Assembly (NCBI GenBank): GCA_947465365.1
Contig: CANIAV010000027.1
Span: 1-8,499, forward strand
Source of the DNA: Actinomycetota bacterium
GTDB lineage: Bacteria; Actinomycetota; Actinomycetes; Nanopelagicales; Nanopelagicaceae
Direction of reading: 5' to 3'
DNA length: 8,499 nt
The translations under genes and the position numbers were made by a program. Below are positions 1 to 7,788 of the stretch, one piece after another (within the stretch, counting starts at the first letter, position 1; the number at the start of each line of letters is the position of its first letter). The notes under the pieces were generated by a model. That model was not told where the DNA came from. It saw nothing but the letters and a program-made list of their open reading frames with translations, and did no database searches.

Positions 1-1098
1 ATTTGTGCGATAAAAGACTGCGGTATCGCCGGGGTTGGAATGGCCCATATCTTGCAGCGAGCGAATCTCGCTTTTCACAAATTCGGCTTCGTCATATTCG
101 GATTCGGCGACATAACCAATTAACGGTGCACCTGATCCGGCATCTGACCAAAGGTTCTTTTCTTTGCGCGATTCATTTTGAGTAATAACTGCATTAGCAG
201 CATTGAGAATATTTTGGGTAGAACGGTAATTTTGTTCTAGCAGAACAGTTGCGGCATTGGGATAATCAACTTCAAATTGCAAGATATTGCGGATCGTTGC
301 CCCGCGGAAGCCATAGATAGATTGATCGGCATCGCCTACCACGCAGAGTTCAGCCAGTGGATAACCATCGCCTTCAGTACCAGTTAACTCTTTAACCAAC
401 ATATATTGGGCATGGTTTGTATCTTGGTATTCATCTACCAAGATATGGCGAAAGCGAGATCTAAAGCGCGCCTTGGTTTCGGGAAATTGTTGCAAGACCT
501 GAACGGTCTTCATAATTAAATCATCAAAATCAAGTGCGTTTGCTTGCTGCAAGCGCCTTTCATACATCGTATAAACATCGGCGACGATTGTTTCGAATTG
601 ATTTTGGGCAGCCGATAAATATTGATATGGGGTCTGTAATTCATTCTTAGCGTTAGAGATCAAGGTTTGAAATTGGCGCGGTGGATAGCGCTTGGCATCT
701 AGGTTTAACGTCTCCATTACCCGCGAAATTAACTTTTGCGAATCTGCTGAATCGTAGATACTGAAGGTGCTGCTGTAACCCAGACGTTCGATCTCTTGCC
801 GCAATAGGCGAACACAGGCCGAGTGAAAAGTTGAGACCCACATAGATTTTGCGATCGGCCCAACTAGATCTGTGACGCGATCTTTCATCTCACCGGCTGC
901 TTTATTGGTAAAGGTGATCGCCAAGATTTCATATGGGCGCACACCGCGAGCGGCCATCAGATAAGAGATACGGCGCGTTAAAACACGGGTTTTTCCAGAT
1001 CCGGCACCTGCCACAACTAATAGCGGCGCACCTTCATGGATGACAGCTTTCTGCTGCTGCGGATTAAGCCCCGCAAGTAGCGCATCTGTATCGACCAT
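1..1098 (-). CDS. pcrA: UvrD/PcrA-type superfamily 1 DNA helicase, N-terminal part (runs off the left edge)
   Basis: This is an ATP-dependent 3'-5' DNA helicase of the UvrD/PcrA group, which acts in nucleotide excision repair, replication restart and removal of RecA or stalled polymerase from DNA. The 366 codons present give an uninterrupted frame with the SF1A motifs in order: Q-motif LNPQQQKAV (11-19), Walker A AGAGSGKT (30-37), motif Ia ITFTNKAAGEM (61-71), STFHS (89-93), LDFDDLI (189-195), Walker B ILVDEYQDTN (219-228), motif III VVGDADQSIYGFRGA (253-267), EQNYRST (288-294), and FYRTN where the window ends. Family members are about 700-780 residues, so roughly half is outside the window. 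The ATG at 1098 places the Q-motif at the normal distance. No Shine-Dalgarno sequence precedes it, but a TAGACT -10 element ends 7 nt upstream, so the mRNA is probably leaderless. UvrD and PcrA cannot be told apart from this half; the symbol follows usual Gram-positive naming. Confidence 0.95.
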   Translation of the reverse strand, partial: MVDTDALLAGLNPQQQKAVIHEGAPLLVVAGAGSGKTRVLTRRISYLMAARGVRPYEILAITFTNKAAGEMKDRVTDLVGPIAKSMWVSTFHSACVRLLRQEIERLGYSSTFSIYDSADSQKLISRVMETLNLDAKRYPPRQFQTLISNAKNELQTPYQYLSAAQNQFETIVADVYTMYERRLQQANALDFDDLIMKTVQVLQQFPETKARFRSRFRHILVDEYQDTNHAQYMLVKELTGTEGDGYPLAELCVVGDADQSIYGFRGATIRNILQFEVDYPNAATVLLEQNYRSTQNILNAANAVITQNESRKEKNLWSDAGSGAPLIGYVAESEYDEAEFVKSEIRSLQDMGHSNPGDTAVFYRTN

Positions 1099-1105
1099 GG
1101 CGCGG

Positions 1106-1118
1106 AGTCTATTAGGCT
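1106..1118. promoter_or_regulatory. Back-to-back -10 elements for the helicase (-) and the PIG-L gene (+)
   Basis: Only 28 bp separate the two divergent start codons. On the plus strand TAGGCT (1113-1118) ends 8 nt before the ATG at 1127. On the minus strand TAGACT (plus-strand positions 1111 to 1106) ends 7 nt before the ATG at 1098. Both fit the actinobacterial TANNNT -10 pattern, and the spacing would put transcription starts on or next to the A of each ATG, giving leaderless mRNAs. Neither gene has a Shine-Dalgarno sequence. The two hexamers form an imperfect palindrome around T1112. A weak -35 for the plus strand is TCGACC (1091-1096, 16-bp spacer), inside the helicase start; no convincing -35 is seen for the minus strand. 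The hexamers and spacing are seen; promoter function is inferred. Confidence 0.5.
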
Positions 1119-1126
1119 TGACTGTC

Positions 1127-1852
1127 ATGGAGCCGCTACCAAATTCTGAAATTAAACGTGTACTCGTAATCAACGCCCATCCCGATGATTCTGACTTTGG
1201 CGCATCCGGAACGATCGCCCAATGGGTTAAAGCGGGAATTGAAGTCGCTTATGTCTTCTGCACCAATGGCGATCAAGGCGGCGAAGAGTCAGGCTTTACC
1301 AAAGAGGAGATGCCAGCAATCCGCCAACGCGAACAACGCGCAGCCGGTGCCGCAGTCGGCGTAACTGATATTACATTTTTAAATTATGTAGATGGACATT
1401 TAGAACCAACTCTTGGATTGCGCAAGGATCTAGTTCGCCAAATTCGTATTAGCAAACCAGATCGTATGGTCTGCCAATCACCAGAAAGAAACTGGGATCG
1501 CATTGGTGCAAGCCACCCTGATCACTTAGCAGCAGGCGAAGCGGCGATCCAAGCGGTTTATCCAGATGCACGAAATCCATTTGCCTTTACCGATTTATTA
1601 AATGATGAAGGTCTACAACCGCATCGCGTAAAAGAAGTTTGGGTAATGGGCTTTGCCAATCCCGATCACTGGGTTGATATCACCGACACCTTTGAGCTAA
1701 AGATGAAGGCGCTCCACGCACATGCATCTCAGACTGCACATAACGCGGAGCTAGAAAATATGGTTCGCGAGTGGGGTCAGCGCAATGCCGGTATGGCAGG
1801 GTTACCTGAAGGCCGAATTGCTGAAGCTTTTAAGATCGTTAATACAAACTAA
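1127..1852 (+). CDS. PIG-L/LmbE-family zinc-dependent N-deacetylase
   Basis: This 241-residue protein belongs to the PIG-L/LmbE family, metal-dependent amidases that deacetylate N-acetylglucosamine-type substrates; members include MshB and Mca of mycothiol metabolism and BshB of bacillithiol synthesis. The N-terminal zinc and catalytic motif is AHPDDSDFG (17-25; His18 and Asp21 are the expected ligands, Asp20 the expected general base). The third ligand motif is SHPDH (129-133, His133). The RQREQRAAGAAVGV helix (66-79) is also typical. The motif is HPDDSDFG rather than the HPDDE of MshB/Mca and looks closer to the BshB1 style, so I do not name a substrate. No signal peptide is present. The frame is open back to 1040 with another ATG at 1097, but those starts would overlap the helicase gene; the ATG at 1127 sits just before the first beta strand (VLVINAHPDD) and 8 nt after a -10 element. 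The gene ends 3 bp from the convergent cyclophilin gene. Confidence 0.85.
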   Translation: MEPLPNSEIKRVLVINAHPDDSDFGASGTIAQWVKAGIEVAYVFCTNGDQGGEESGFTKEEMPAIRQREQRAAGAAVGVTDITFLNYVDGHLEPTLGLRKDLVRQIRISKPDRMVCQSPERNWDRIGASHPDHLAAGEAAIQAVYPDARNPFAFTDLLNDEGLQPHRVKEVWVMGFANPDHWVDITDTFELKMKALHAHASQTAHNAELENMVREWGQRNAGMAGLPEGRIAEAFKIVNTN

Positions 1853-1855
1853 ACT

Positions 1856-2527
1856 TTAACGAACGCTCACCGATTTAATTTCAATCGGCTGAACTGGAAA
1901 ACCATCACCTGCGTAATAAGCGTTACCGGAAGTTTGATCGACTTTATAGGCGCCTACCTTTTCAATCCGCAACAACAGTGGCAGGCCAGTCTTAATCTTG
2001 CCCCAAATTGTGTAGCTGGCCGGAAGTGTTGTGTCTTTATAAACTAAAAAGAATTGGCTGCCATTGGTATTTGGGCCAGAGTTAGCCATAGCAACTGTTC
2101 CTGCTGGATAGGTAAGGATCTTATTTGCTGGAAGATTCTCATCCTTGTAACCCTTCCATGATCCAGGAGAACCATTACCTTGCGCTGAAGGATCACCACA
2201 TTGCAGAACATAGAGTCCTTCAGTTGTTAAGCGATGACAGAAGGATCCATCAAAATATTTAGCGCGCGCAAGAGCTGACATATTTGTAACAGTTTGTGGG
2301 GCAGCTGGGTCCAAGGCAATTGTGATTACACCGCAATTGGTTGTAATAGTCATTGTCTTTGCCAACTTCTTATCTGGTGAAGTTGGTTGCTTAAGCGTTG
2401 CAGGTGCGTGGGCTTTGGCAGTTGGCTTTGCGCAGCCAGCAACTGTGGTTGGACGTTCAGCGGCAGATGCCGAAATAGGTAGCAAGAAAAATACAGATAG
2501 AACTGCTAATACTTTCTTCACTGTCAT
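1856..2527 (-). CDS. Secreted cyclophilin-type peptidyl-prolyl cis-trans isomerase
   Basis: This 223-residue protein should isomerise Xaa-Pro bonds outside the membrane. Residues 1-22 look like a Sec signal peptide: MTVKK, then a hydrophobic [15 protein letters not shown], and a likely cleavage after Ala-Ser-Ala (20-22). A Pro/Lys/Thr-rich linker runs to about residue 55. The cyclophilin domain covers about 58-222, with FDGSFCHRL (92-100), LQCGDP (108-113), [18 protein letters not shown] (143-160) and YTIWGKI (172-178). The catalytic Arg is Arg99. Cys65, Cys97 and Cys110 lie in the domain and could form a disulfide after export. The ATG at 2527 overlaps the guaA stop as ATGA, implying translational coupling and makes this the last gene of the gua operon. 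A GTG at 2533, two codons earlier, is also possible. No terminator was seen in the 3 bp before the convergent PIG-L stop. Confidence 0.9.
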   Translation of the reverse strand: MTVKKVLAVLSVFFLLPISASAAERPTTVAGCAKPTAKAHAPATLKQPTSPDKKLAKTMTITTNCGVITIALDPAAPQTVTNMSALARAKYFDGSFCHRLTTEGLYVLQCGDPSAQGNGSPGSWKGYKDENLPANKILTYPAGTVAMANSGPNTNGSQFFLVYKDTTLPASYTIWGKIKTGLPLLLRIEKVGAYKVDQTSGNAYYAGDGFPVQPIEIKSVSVR

Positions 2528-4074
2528 TCCCACTCTATTGTCCCAGGCGGTTTACTAGTCACATCCAACACAACTCGATTTACTTCGCGCACTTCATTGG
2601 TAATTCTAGTTGAGATCTTCTCTAAGGTTTCATAAGGAATACGTGACCAATCAGCGGTCATCGCATCTTCGCTAGATACCGGGCGCAGCACAATTGGGTG
2701 GCCGTAAGTTCTGCCATCGCCTTGCACGCCGACGCTGCGCACATCTGCCAACAAGACAACTGGGCATTGCCAAATCTGGCGATCAAGACCAGCTGCTTTA
2801 AGTTCTTCACGCGCAATTAAATCTGCATGGCGCAACAAATCTAAGCGCTCTTTTGTTACTTCACCGATTATGCGGATACCAAGGCCCGGACCTGGGAATG
2901 GTTGGCGCCAAACTATTTCTTCTGGCAGTCCAAGCTCTAAACCAACTTGACGTACCTCATCTTTAAAGAGCGTGCGCAGTGGTTCTACTAAAGTAAATTT
3001 CAGATCATCAGGCAGGCCACCCACGTTGTGATGTGACTTGATATTGGCAGTTCCTGTTCCGCCGCCTGATTCCACAACATCCGGATACAAGGTGCCCTGT
3101 ACTAAGAATTCAACATCGCCGCCGGCTGCGATATTGCGCGCCGCCTTTTCAAAGGAGCGGATAAATTCGCGGCCAATAATCTTTCGCTTTGTTTCAGGAT
3201 CTGTAACGCCAGCAAGTGCGCTTAAGAATTGATCAACTGCATCAACCACAACTAGATCGATACCAGTTGCTGCAACAAAGTCACGTTGTACTTGCTCTGA
3301 TTCTCCGCTGCGCAAAAGGCCGTGATCCACAAAGACGCAAGTTAATTGCGATCCAACTGCGCGTTGAATGATCGCTGCCGCAACTGCGGAATCGACTCCA
3401 CCAGATAAACCACAGATCACGCGCTTGCTACCGATTAACGCCTTAGCTTTAGCGATCTCATTTTCAGCGATATTTCCCGTAGTCCAATCTGGCTGACAAC
3501 CCGCAATGTTAATGAGCCAATTTTTAAAGATTGTTTGGCCATGTTCGGAATGTAGAACTTCTGGGTGAAATTGCACGCCCGCGATTTTTCCGGTCGCATC
3601 TTCAAATGCTGCAATCGGAGTATCTGCAGTTACCGCACAAATTGAAAAACCAGAAGGTGCTTGTGTAACCGCATCACCATGTGACATCCAAACACTTTGC
3701 ACTGCAGGAAGAGTTGAGAAGATCTTTGAAGTCGATTCCGTCTTTATCTCGGTACGACCAAATTCAGATTTACCAGTCTGGCTAACTACGCCACCCAGTG
3801 CTGCTGCCATGACTTGGAATCCGTAACAAATGCCGAAGACTGGAATACCAAGTTTTAATATTTCGCCATCGAATTTAGGGGCATGATCTGCATAAACGCT
3901 AGACGGGCCGCCCGATAGGACAATTGCTGCAGGGTTCTTGGCTTTTACTTCAGCTGCGGTGATATGTGATGGAACAATTTCAGAATAAACGTTTGCTTCG
4001 CGCACGCGACGAGCGATCAGCTGCGCATATTGCGCCCCGAAATCTACTACTAGAACACCGCTCTTAGAGTTCAA
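2524..4074 (-). CDS. guaA: GMP synthase (glutamine-hydrolysing)
   Basis: GuaA converts XMP, ATP and glutamine to GMP, the last step of guanine nucleotide synthesis, in the cytoplasm. The 516-residue length is normal. The class I glutamine amidotransferase domain (about 6-190) has the nucleophile Cys83 in GICYG and the His170/Glu172 pair in GVQFHPEV. The ATP-pyrophosphatase domain carries the P-loop SGGVDS (224-229). The C-terminal XMP-binding and dimerisation domain ends with the conserved KPPGTIEWE (508-516). All key residues are intact. The start is TTG at 4074: an in-frame stop lies 11 codons upstream, and no ATG or GTG occurs before codon 7. The guaB3 stop is only 4 nt upstream and no strong Shine-Dalgarno sequence is visible, so translation probably depends on coupling to guaB3. 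The stop overlaps the downstream cyclophilin start. Confidence 0.98.
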   Translation of the reverse strand: MNSKSGVLVVDFGAQYAQLIARRVREANVYSEIVPSHITAAEVKAKNPAAIVLSGGPSSVYADHAPKFDGEILKLGIPVFGICYGFQVMAAALGGVVSQTGKSEFGRTEIKTESTSKIFSTLPAVQSVWMSHGDAVTQAPSGFSICAVTADTPIAAFEDATGKIAGVQFHPEVLHSEHGQTIFKNWLINIAGCQPDWTTGNIAENEIAKAKALIGSKRVICGLSGGVDSAVAAAIIQRAVGSQLTCVFVDHGLLRSGESEQVQRDFVAATGIDLVVVDAVDQFLSALAGVTDPETKRKIIGREFIRSFEKAARNIAAGGDVEFLVQGTLYPDVVESGGGTGTANIKSHHNVGGLPDDLKFTLVEPLRTLFKDEVRQVGLELGLPEEIVWRQPFPGPGLGIRIIGEVTKERLDLLRHADLIAREELKAAGLDRQIWQCPVVLLADVRSVGVQGDGRTYGHPIVLRPVSSEDAMTADWSRIPYETLEKISTRITNEVREVNRVVLDVTSKPPGTIEWE

Positions 4075-4078
4075 TCGA

Positions 4079-5188
4079 TTAAGCCCCGTGAATAATGACT
4101 TCTACGCGCTGGAAAGATTTCACATCTGAGTATCCAGATGTTGCCATGGCGCGGCGAAGTGCGCCGAATAAGTTCATGGAACCATCTGATGTGTGTGATG
4201 GGCCGAGCAGAATCTCTTCGATTGAACCAACAGTGCCAACGTTTACACGTTCGCCACGAGGCAGCTCTTGGTGATGGGCTTCAGATCCCCAGTGCCAACC
4301 AAGTCCCGGTGCTTCAACAGCTTTAGCAAGTGGAGATCCCATCATTACTGCATCGGCACCACATGCAATTGCTTTAGCTATATCACCTGAGCGACCAACG
4401 GAACCATCCGCAATAACGTGAACATAACGTCCACCAGATTCATCTAAATATTCGCGGCGAGCGGCTGCAACTTCGGCAACTGCCGATGCCATTGGAACTT
4501 CGATACCTAAAACTTTACGAGTTGTGTGAGCGGCTCCCCCACCAAAACCAACCAATACACCAGCAGCACCTGCGCGCATTAAGTGCAATGCGCCAGTTGA
4601 TGTTGCAACGCCACCAACGATTACCGGAACATCTAGCTCGTAGATAAATTTCTTTAAGTTTAGCGCTGAATCATCGTTGCCGACATGTTCTGCCGAAACT
4701 GTTGTGCCACGAATTACGAAGATATCCACGCCAGCATCGATAACCGCCTTATGTAATTCGGCAGTACGTTGTGGTGAAAGAGATGCGGCAACTGTTACAC
4801 CAGCATCGCGAATAGTTTTGATACGTTCTTTGATTAATTCGGGGCGAATTGGCGCGGCATAAATTTCCTGCATACGGCGCGTGGCGTGCTTATCTGGCAT
4901 AGATGCGATTTCACCGAGTGGAATACGGGGGTCGTCATAGCGAGTCCATAGACCTTCTAGGTTTAGAACACCCAGTCCGCCGAGTTTGCCAATTGCAATG
5001 GCCGTCTCAGGTGAGACAACGGAATCCATGGGAGCAGCCATCATTGGAATATCAAATTTATAAGCATCGATCTGCCAAGCAGTTGAAACATCTTCCGGGT
5101 TACGGGTACGACGGCTTGGGACAATTGCAATATCGTCGAAAGAGAAAGCTTGGCGGGCGCGTTTTCCTGGTGCGATTTCGATATCCAT
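4079..5188 (-). CDS. guaB3: GuaB3-type IMP dehydrogenase-related protein
   Basis: This is a 369-residue TIM-barrel protein of the GuaB3 subfamily, which is found next to guaB across actinobacteria. It has the IMP dehydrogenase/GMP reductase core without CBS domains: the N-terminal [15 protein letters not shown] (15-29), [15 protein letters not shown] (49-63), [20 protein letters not shown] (188-207), and a phosphate-binding region [20 protein letters not shown] (258-277) ending in VMMGSPLA (281-288). The loop matching the IMPDH catalytic loop GSICTTR reads GGAAHTTR (217-224), with His221 where the nucleophilic Cys is expected, so ordinary IMPDH chemistry is unlikely. The cellular role of actinobacterial GuaB3 is not settled as far as I know; a part in purine balance is inferred from family and context. 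The gene starts 11 bp after guaB with a good Shine-Dalgarno sequence (AAGGAAGG) that overlaps the guaB stop codon, and it is followed 4 bp later by guaA. Confidence 0.93.
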   Translation of the reverse strand: MDIEIAPGKRARQAFSFDDIAIVPSRRTRNPEDVSTAWQIDAYKFDIPMMAAPMDSVVSPETAIAIGKLGGLGVLNLEGLWTRYDDPRIPLGEIASMPDKHATRRMQEIYAAPIRPELIKERIKTIRDAGVTVAASLSPQRTAELHKAVIDAGVDIFVIRGTTVSAEHVGNDDSALNLKKFIYELDVPVIVGGVATSTGALHLMRAGAAGVLVGFGGGAAHTTRKVLGIEVPMASAVAEVAAARREYLDESGGRYVHVIADGSVGRSGDIAKAIACGADAVMMGSPLAKAVEAPGLGWHWGSEAHHQELPRGERVNVGTVGSIEEILLGPSHTSDGSMNLFGALRRAMATSGYSDVKSFQRVEVIIHGA

Positions 5189-5199
5189 GACGGCCTTCC

Positions 5200-6342
<1,143 letters not shown>

Positions 6343-6344
6343 CT

Positions 6345-6350
6345 AGTCTA
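6345..6350 (-). promoter_or_regulatory. Candidate -10 element for the gua operon
   Basis: TAGACT on the minus strand lies in the 44-bp gap between the MerR gene and guaB. It would start transcription near 6338, giving a leader of about 22 nt that contains the GGAGGG Shine-Dalgarno sequence of guaB. No good -35 is seen at 16-18 bp, where the sequence is the 3' end of the MerR gene. Transcription may instead, or also, read through from the MerR gene. Confidence 0.4.
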
Positions 6351-6359
6351 ACTTGAGAA

Positions 6360-7235
6360 TTAGGCGCCGATCGCCTGCTTGATTTCAGAGCAAGCCAGCG
6401 CTAAATCATCTGCAAATTGGACTTCGAGGCATTGATCTCGGTCCCAGCCAGGTCCGCCAAGGATAACGCGAGGAGCCGGGCGAACTTTAGGAATCTCGCG
6501 ATAGAACTTAGGGTCTCCATTTTTAGATAGTTGCGCCCACAGGAATATTGCAGGAGGTGCGCTGCGTGTGACCATGGTCGAGAGCGCTTCCATTGGAGTA
6601 CGAGCGCCCATGAAGTTACATTCGATATTGGATTCCGCTAGCGCGGCATGGAGAGCATGTAGTGCAAGACAGTGCAGCTCTTCGCCGACTGATGCAAGAA
6701 GTACTGGTCGTCCATTAATTGGTTTCTTCACACCTAAAGATCGCTCCCGCAAAATTCCAGAAATGGTCTCGGAAAGTAAGTGCTCTACTTCAATGCCTTT
6801 GCCAGATTCTTCCCAGTCTTCACCGATAGCCATTAATACTGGTGCGATGACTTCCTGCCAACTATCAATTACCCCATATTTATCGAGGTCTTTTCGCAAG
6901 AGTGTCACTACAAAATTTCGATCTAAAGCATTCGCAGCTCTAATCACAGCGCTGACAACATCTTGGCGAACTTCACATTGCTTTAATATTTTCTCAACTT
7001 TGACTGGGCCCTTATGCGATAGCGCTTCGTCGGCTGCATCAGCAGGTGCCATACCTGCAGCTATTAAACGGCGCATCATCGTTAACTTCGCTACATCATC
7101 TGTGCAATATCGACGGTGCTCACCAGCTTCATGGTCACTTGGCCCGAGTCCGTAACGGCGAGCCCAGGTACGCAAGGTGGCCGGGGCAACGCCGATTCGG
7201 CGGGCCACAGCTGCGACCGTAAGGATCTCTTCCAT
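6360..7235 (-). CDS. MerR-family regulator with C-terminal cobalamin-binding domain (CarH/LitR-like)
   Basis: This 291-residue cytoplasmic protein has a MerR winged helix-turn-helix at 1-73 (LTVAAVARRIGVAPATLRTW at 5-24, then EHRRYCTDDVAKL at 39-51). A helical bundle follows (about 78-168) and a Rossmann-like cobalamin-binding domain (about 175-289). The bundle contains W-x9-EH (Trp141, Glu151, His152), the adenosylcobalamin-capping motif of CarH. In the B12 domain, E186-L-H188 matches the position of the lower axial His (36 residues after His152; 35 in Thermus CarH, as I recall). The FMGARTPMEAL (208-218) and LGGPGW (259-264) segments also fit the family. Known members bind DNA as B12-loaded tetramers in the dark and release it in light, often controlling carotenoid or photoprotection genes. 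The start is firm: an in-frame TAG lies two codons upstream. No Shine-Dalgarno sequence is visible. It is divergent from whiB3 and 44 bp upstream of guaB. Its targets here are unknown. Confidence 0.87.
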   Translation of the reverse strand: MEEILTVAAVARRIGVAPATLRTWARRYGLGPSDHEAGEHRRYCTDDVAKLTMMRRLIAAGMAPADAADEALSHKGPVKVEKILKQCEVRQDVVSAVIRAANALDRNFVVTLLRKDLDKYGVIDSWQEVIAPVLMAIGEDWEESGKGIEVEHLLSETISGILRERSLGVKKPINGRPVLLASVGEELHCLALHALHAALAESNIECNFMGARTPMEALSTMVTRSAPPAIFLWAQLSKNGDPKFYREIPKVRPAPRVILGGPGWDRDQCLEVQFADDLALACSEIKQAIGA

Positions 7236-7300
7236 GGGCTAATCGTGGCGGTAAGTGGCACCTCTCACCAGTTGAAAACACGCTCCAGCGGTGACGAAAC

Positions 7301-7346
7301 GAACAACCTTTGGAGCGGTATTTACTTGAACAACCTATGGCGCGGT
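7301..7346. repeat. 19-bp direct repeat in the whiB3 control region
   Basis: Two copies, gaacaacctttggagcggt (7301-7319) and gaacaacctatggcgcggt (7328-7346), match at 17 of 19 positions and start 27 bp apart. The second overlaps the -35 hexamer of the whiB3 promoter and most of its spacer; the first lies just upstream. This layout suggests a pair of binding sites for a regulator, but the protein is not identified. The two mismatches are unlikely to reflect a very recent duplication under no constraint, though that cannot be excluded. Confidence 0.6.
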
Positions 7347-7354
7347 TGTAGGCT
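7326..7354 (+). promoter_or_regulatory. whiB3 promoter with -35 TTGAAC and -10 TAGGCT
   Basis: TTGAAC (7326-7331) and TAGGCT (7349-7354) are separated by exactly 17 bp, a good match to a housekeeping-sigma promoter. Transcription should start near 7361, giving a leader of about 23 nt with the Shine-Dalgarno AAGGAGA (7372-7378) placed 5 nt before the ATG at 7384. This is the best promoter in the window. Confidence 0.65.
7330..7349. promoter_or_regulatory. Inverted repeat between -35 and -10 of whiB3 (putative operator)
   Basis: ACAACC (7330-7335) and GGTTGT (7344-7349) form a perfect 6-bp inverted repeat with an 8-bp centre. It fills the spacer of the whiB3 promoter, a classic position for a repressor or for a MerR-type regulator that works from the spacer. 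The upstream repeat copy keeps only part of the right arm (GGTATT), so the dyad is complete only at the promoter-proximal copy. Operator function is inferred. Confidence 0.45.
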
Positions 7355-7383
7355 AAGGGCTCTAACCAGGCAAGGAGAACCAC

Positions 7384-7683
7384 ATGGCAGAACTATCACG
7401 TCTACCGCTTCCAATCGCAGATCATTGGGAATGGCAGTACGAAGGCTCATGCCGCGAACTCCCTGCCGAAATGTTCTTTCATCCAGATGGAGAACGCGGG
7501 CCACGTCGTCGCAATCGTGAAAATGCGGCAAAAGCAGTTTGTGCATCTTGCCCAGTAATCGCAGCTTGTCGCGCACATGCCCTGGCAGTGCAAGAGCCAT
7601 ACGGAATCTGGGGCGGTCTCTCTGAAGATGATCGCGCAGTGATTCTTAATAAGGATCTACCAACTGCATATGAAGCTTCTTAA
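7384..7683 (+). CDS. whiB3: WhiB-family [4Fe-4S] transcriptional regulator, WhiB3/WhiD type
   Basis: This 99-residue protein is a complete WhiB-like regulator that binds a redox- and NO-sensitive [4Fe-4S] cluster and acts with the primary sigma factor. The four cluster ligands are Cys23, Cys53, Cys56 and Cys62 (C-x29-C-x2-C-x5-C). The turn GIWGG (74-78) is intact. The family's usual basic C-terminal patch after the turn is short here, with few Arg/Lys residues after position 84. Assignment to the WhiB3/WhiD branch rests on FFHPDGERG (31-39) and HALAVQEPYGIWGG (65-78), close to what I recall of those proteins. WhiB3 is a redox and virulence regulator in Mycobacterium; WhiD acts in spore maturation in Streptomyces. 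The target genes here cannot be read from the sequence. The ATG has a strong Shine-Dalgarno sequence and a good promoter with repeat elements. It is divergent from the CarH-like gene and convergent with groEL. Confidence 0.94.
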   Translation: MAELSRLPLPIADHWEWQYEGSCRELPAEMFFHPDGERGPRRRNRENAAKAVCASCPVIAACRAHALAVQEPYGIWGGLSEDDRAVILNKDLPTAYEAS

Positions 7684-7703
7684 CTTTTATCCCTCCTAGT
7701 AAT

Positions 7704-7745
7704 AAAAATCCCCTGCTAACCGATTTGGTTGGCAGGGGATTTTTT
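7704..7745. terminator. Bidirectional intrinsic terminator between whiB3 and groEL
   Basis: A long hairpin has arms AAAAATCCCCTGCTAACC (7704-7721) and GGTTGGCAGGGGATTTTT (7727-7744), a 5-nt GATTT loop, and one T-G wobble in the stem. A T-run follows on the plus strand (7740-7745) and on the minus strand (opposite 7704-7708), so it should stop transcripts from both convergent genes. It lies 20 bp after the whiB3 stop and about 43 bp after the groEL stop. Confidence 0.92.
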
Positions 7746-7788
7746 ATCTAAATGATTTATTGGCTAGCTTCATGGCCACTTCCTAAAG

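Noticed and set aside
3..185. Small open frames antisense to or overlapping the main genes, such as 3-185, 653-841, 5540-5932, 6568-7155, 7116-7520 and 7322-7600
   Set aside because: They lie within strongly conserved genes in other frames, show no recognisable domain, and have no convincing start signals.
1040..1126. Longer start for the PIG-L gene (ATG at 1040 or 1097)
   Set aside because: The extra residues are low-complexity Cys/Ser/Ala, unlike the family N-terminus, and lie antisense to conserved helicase codons. The ATG at 1127 has a -10 at leaderless distance.
2432..2443. Lipobox VAGC (residues 29-32) in the cyclophilin, suggesting a lipoprotein
   Set aside because: The Cys lies about 10 residues after the hydrophobic core, with a polar AERPTT between; a lipobox should directly follow the core. 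Signal peptidase I cleavage after ASA fits better.
7281..7317. 7-bp inverted repeat CGCTCCA and TGGAGCG upstream of whiB3
   Set aside because: The arms are 23 bp apart and one lies inside the stronger direct repeat. A match of this size could be chance.
7236..7383. Riboswitch or small RNA gene between the CarH-like gene and whiB3
   Set aside because: The whiB3 leader predicted from the promoter is only about 23 nt, and no riboswitch-like set of helices or small-RNA terminator is visible.
7746..7788. Possible short gene after the terminator
   Set aside because: The 43-bp stretch has no start with a ribosome site and is best read as the groEL 3' untranslated region.
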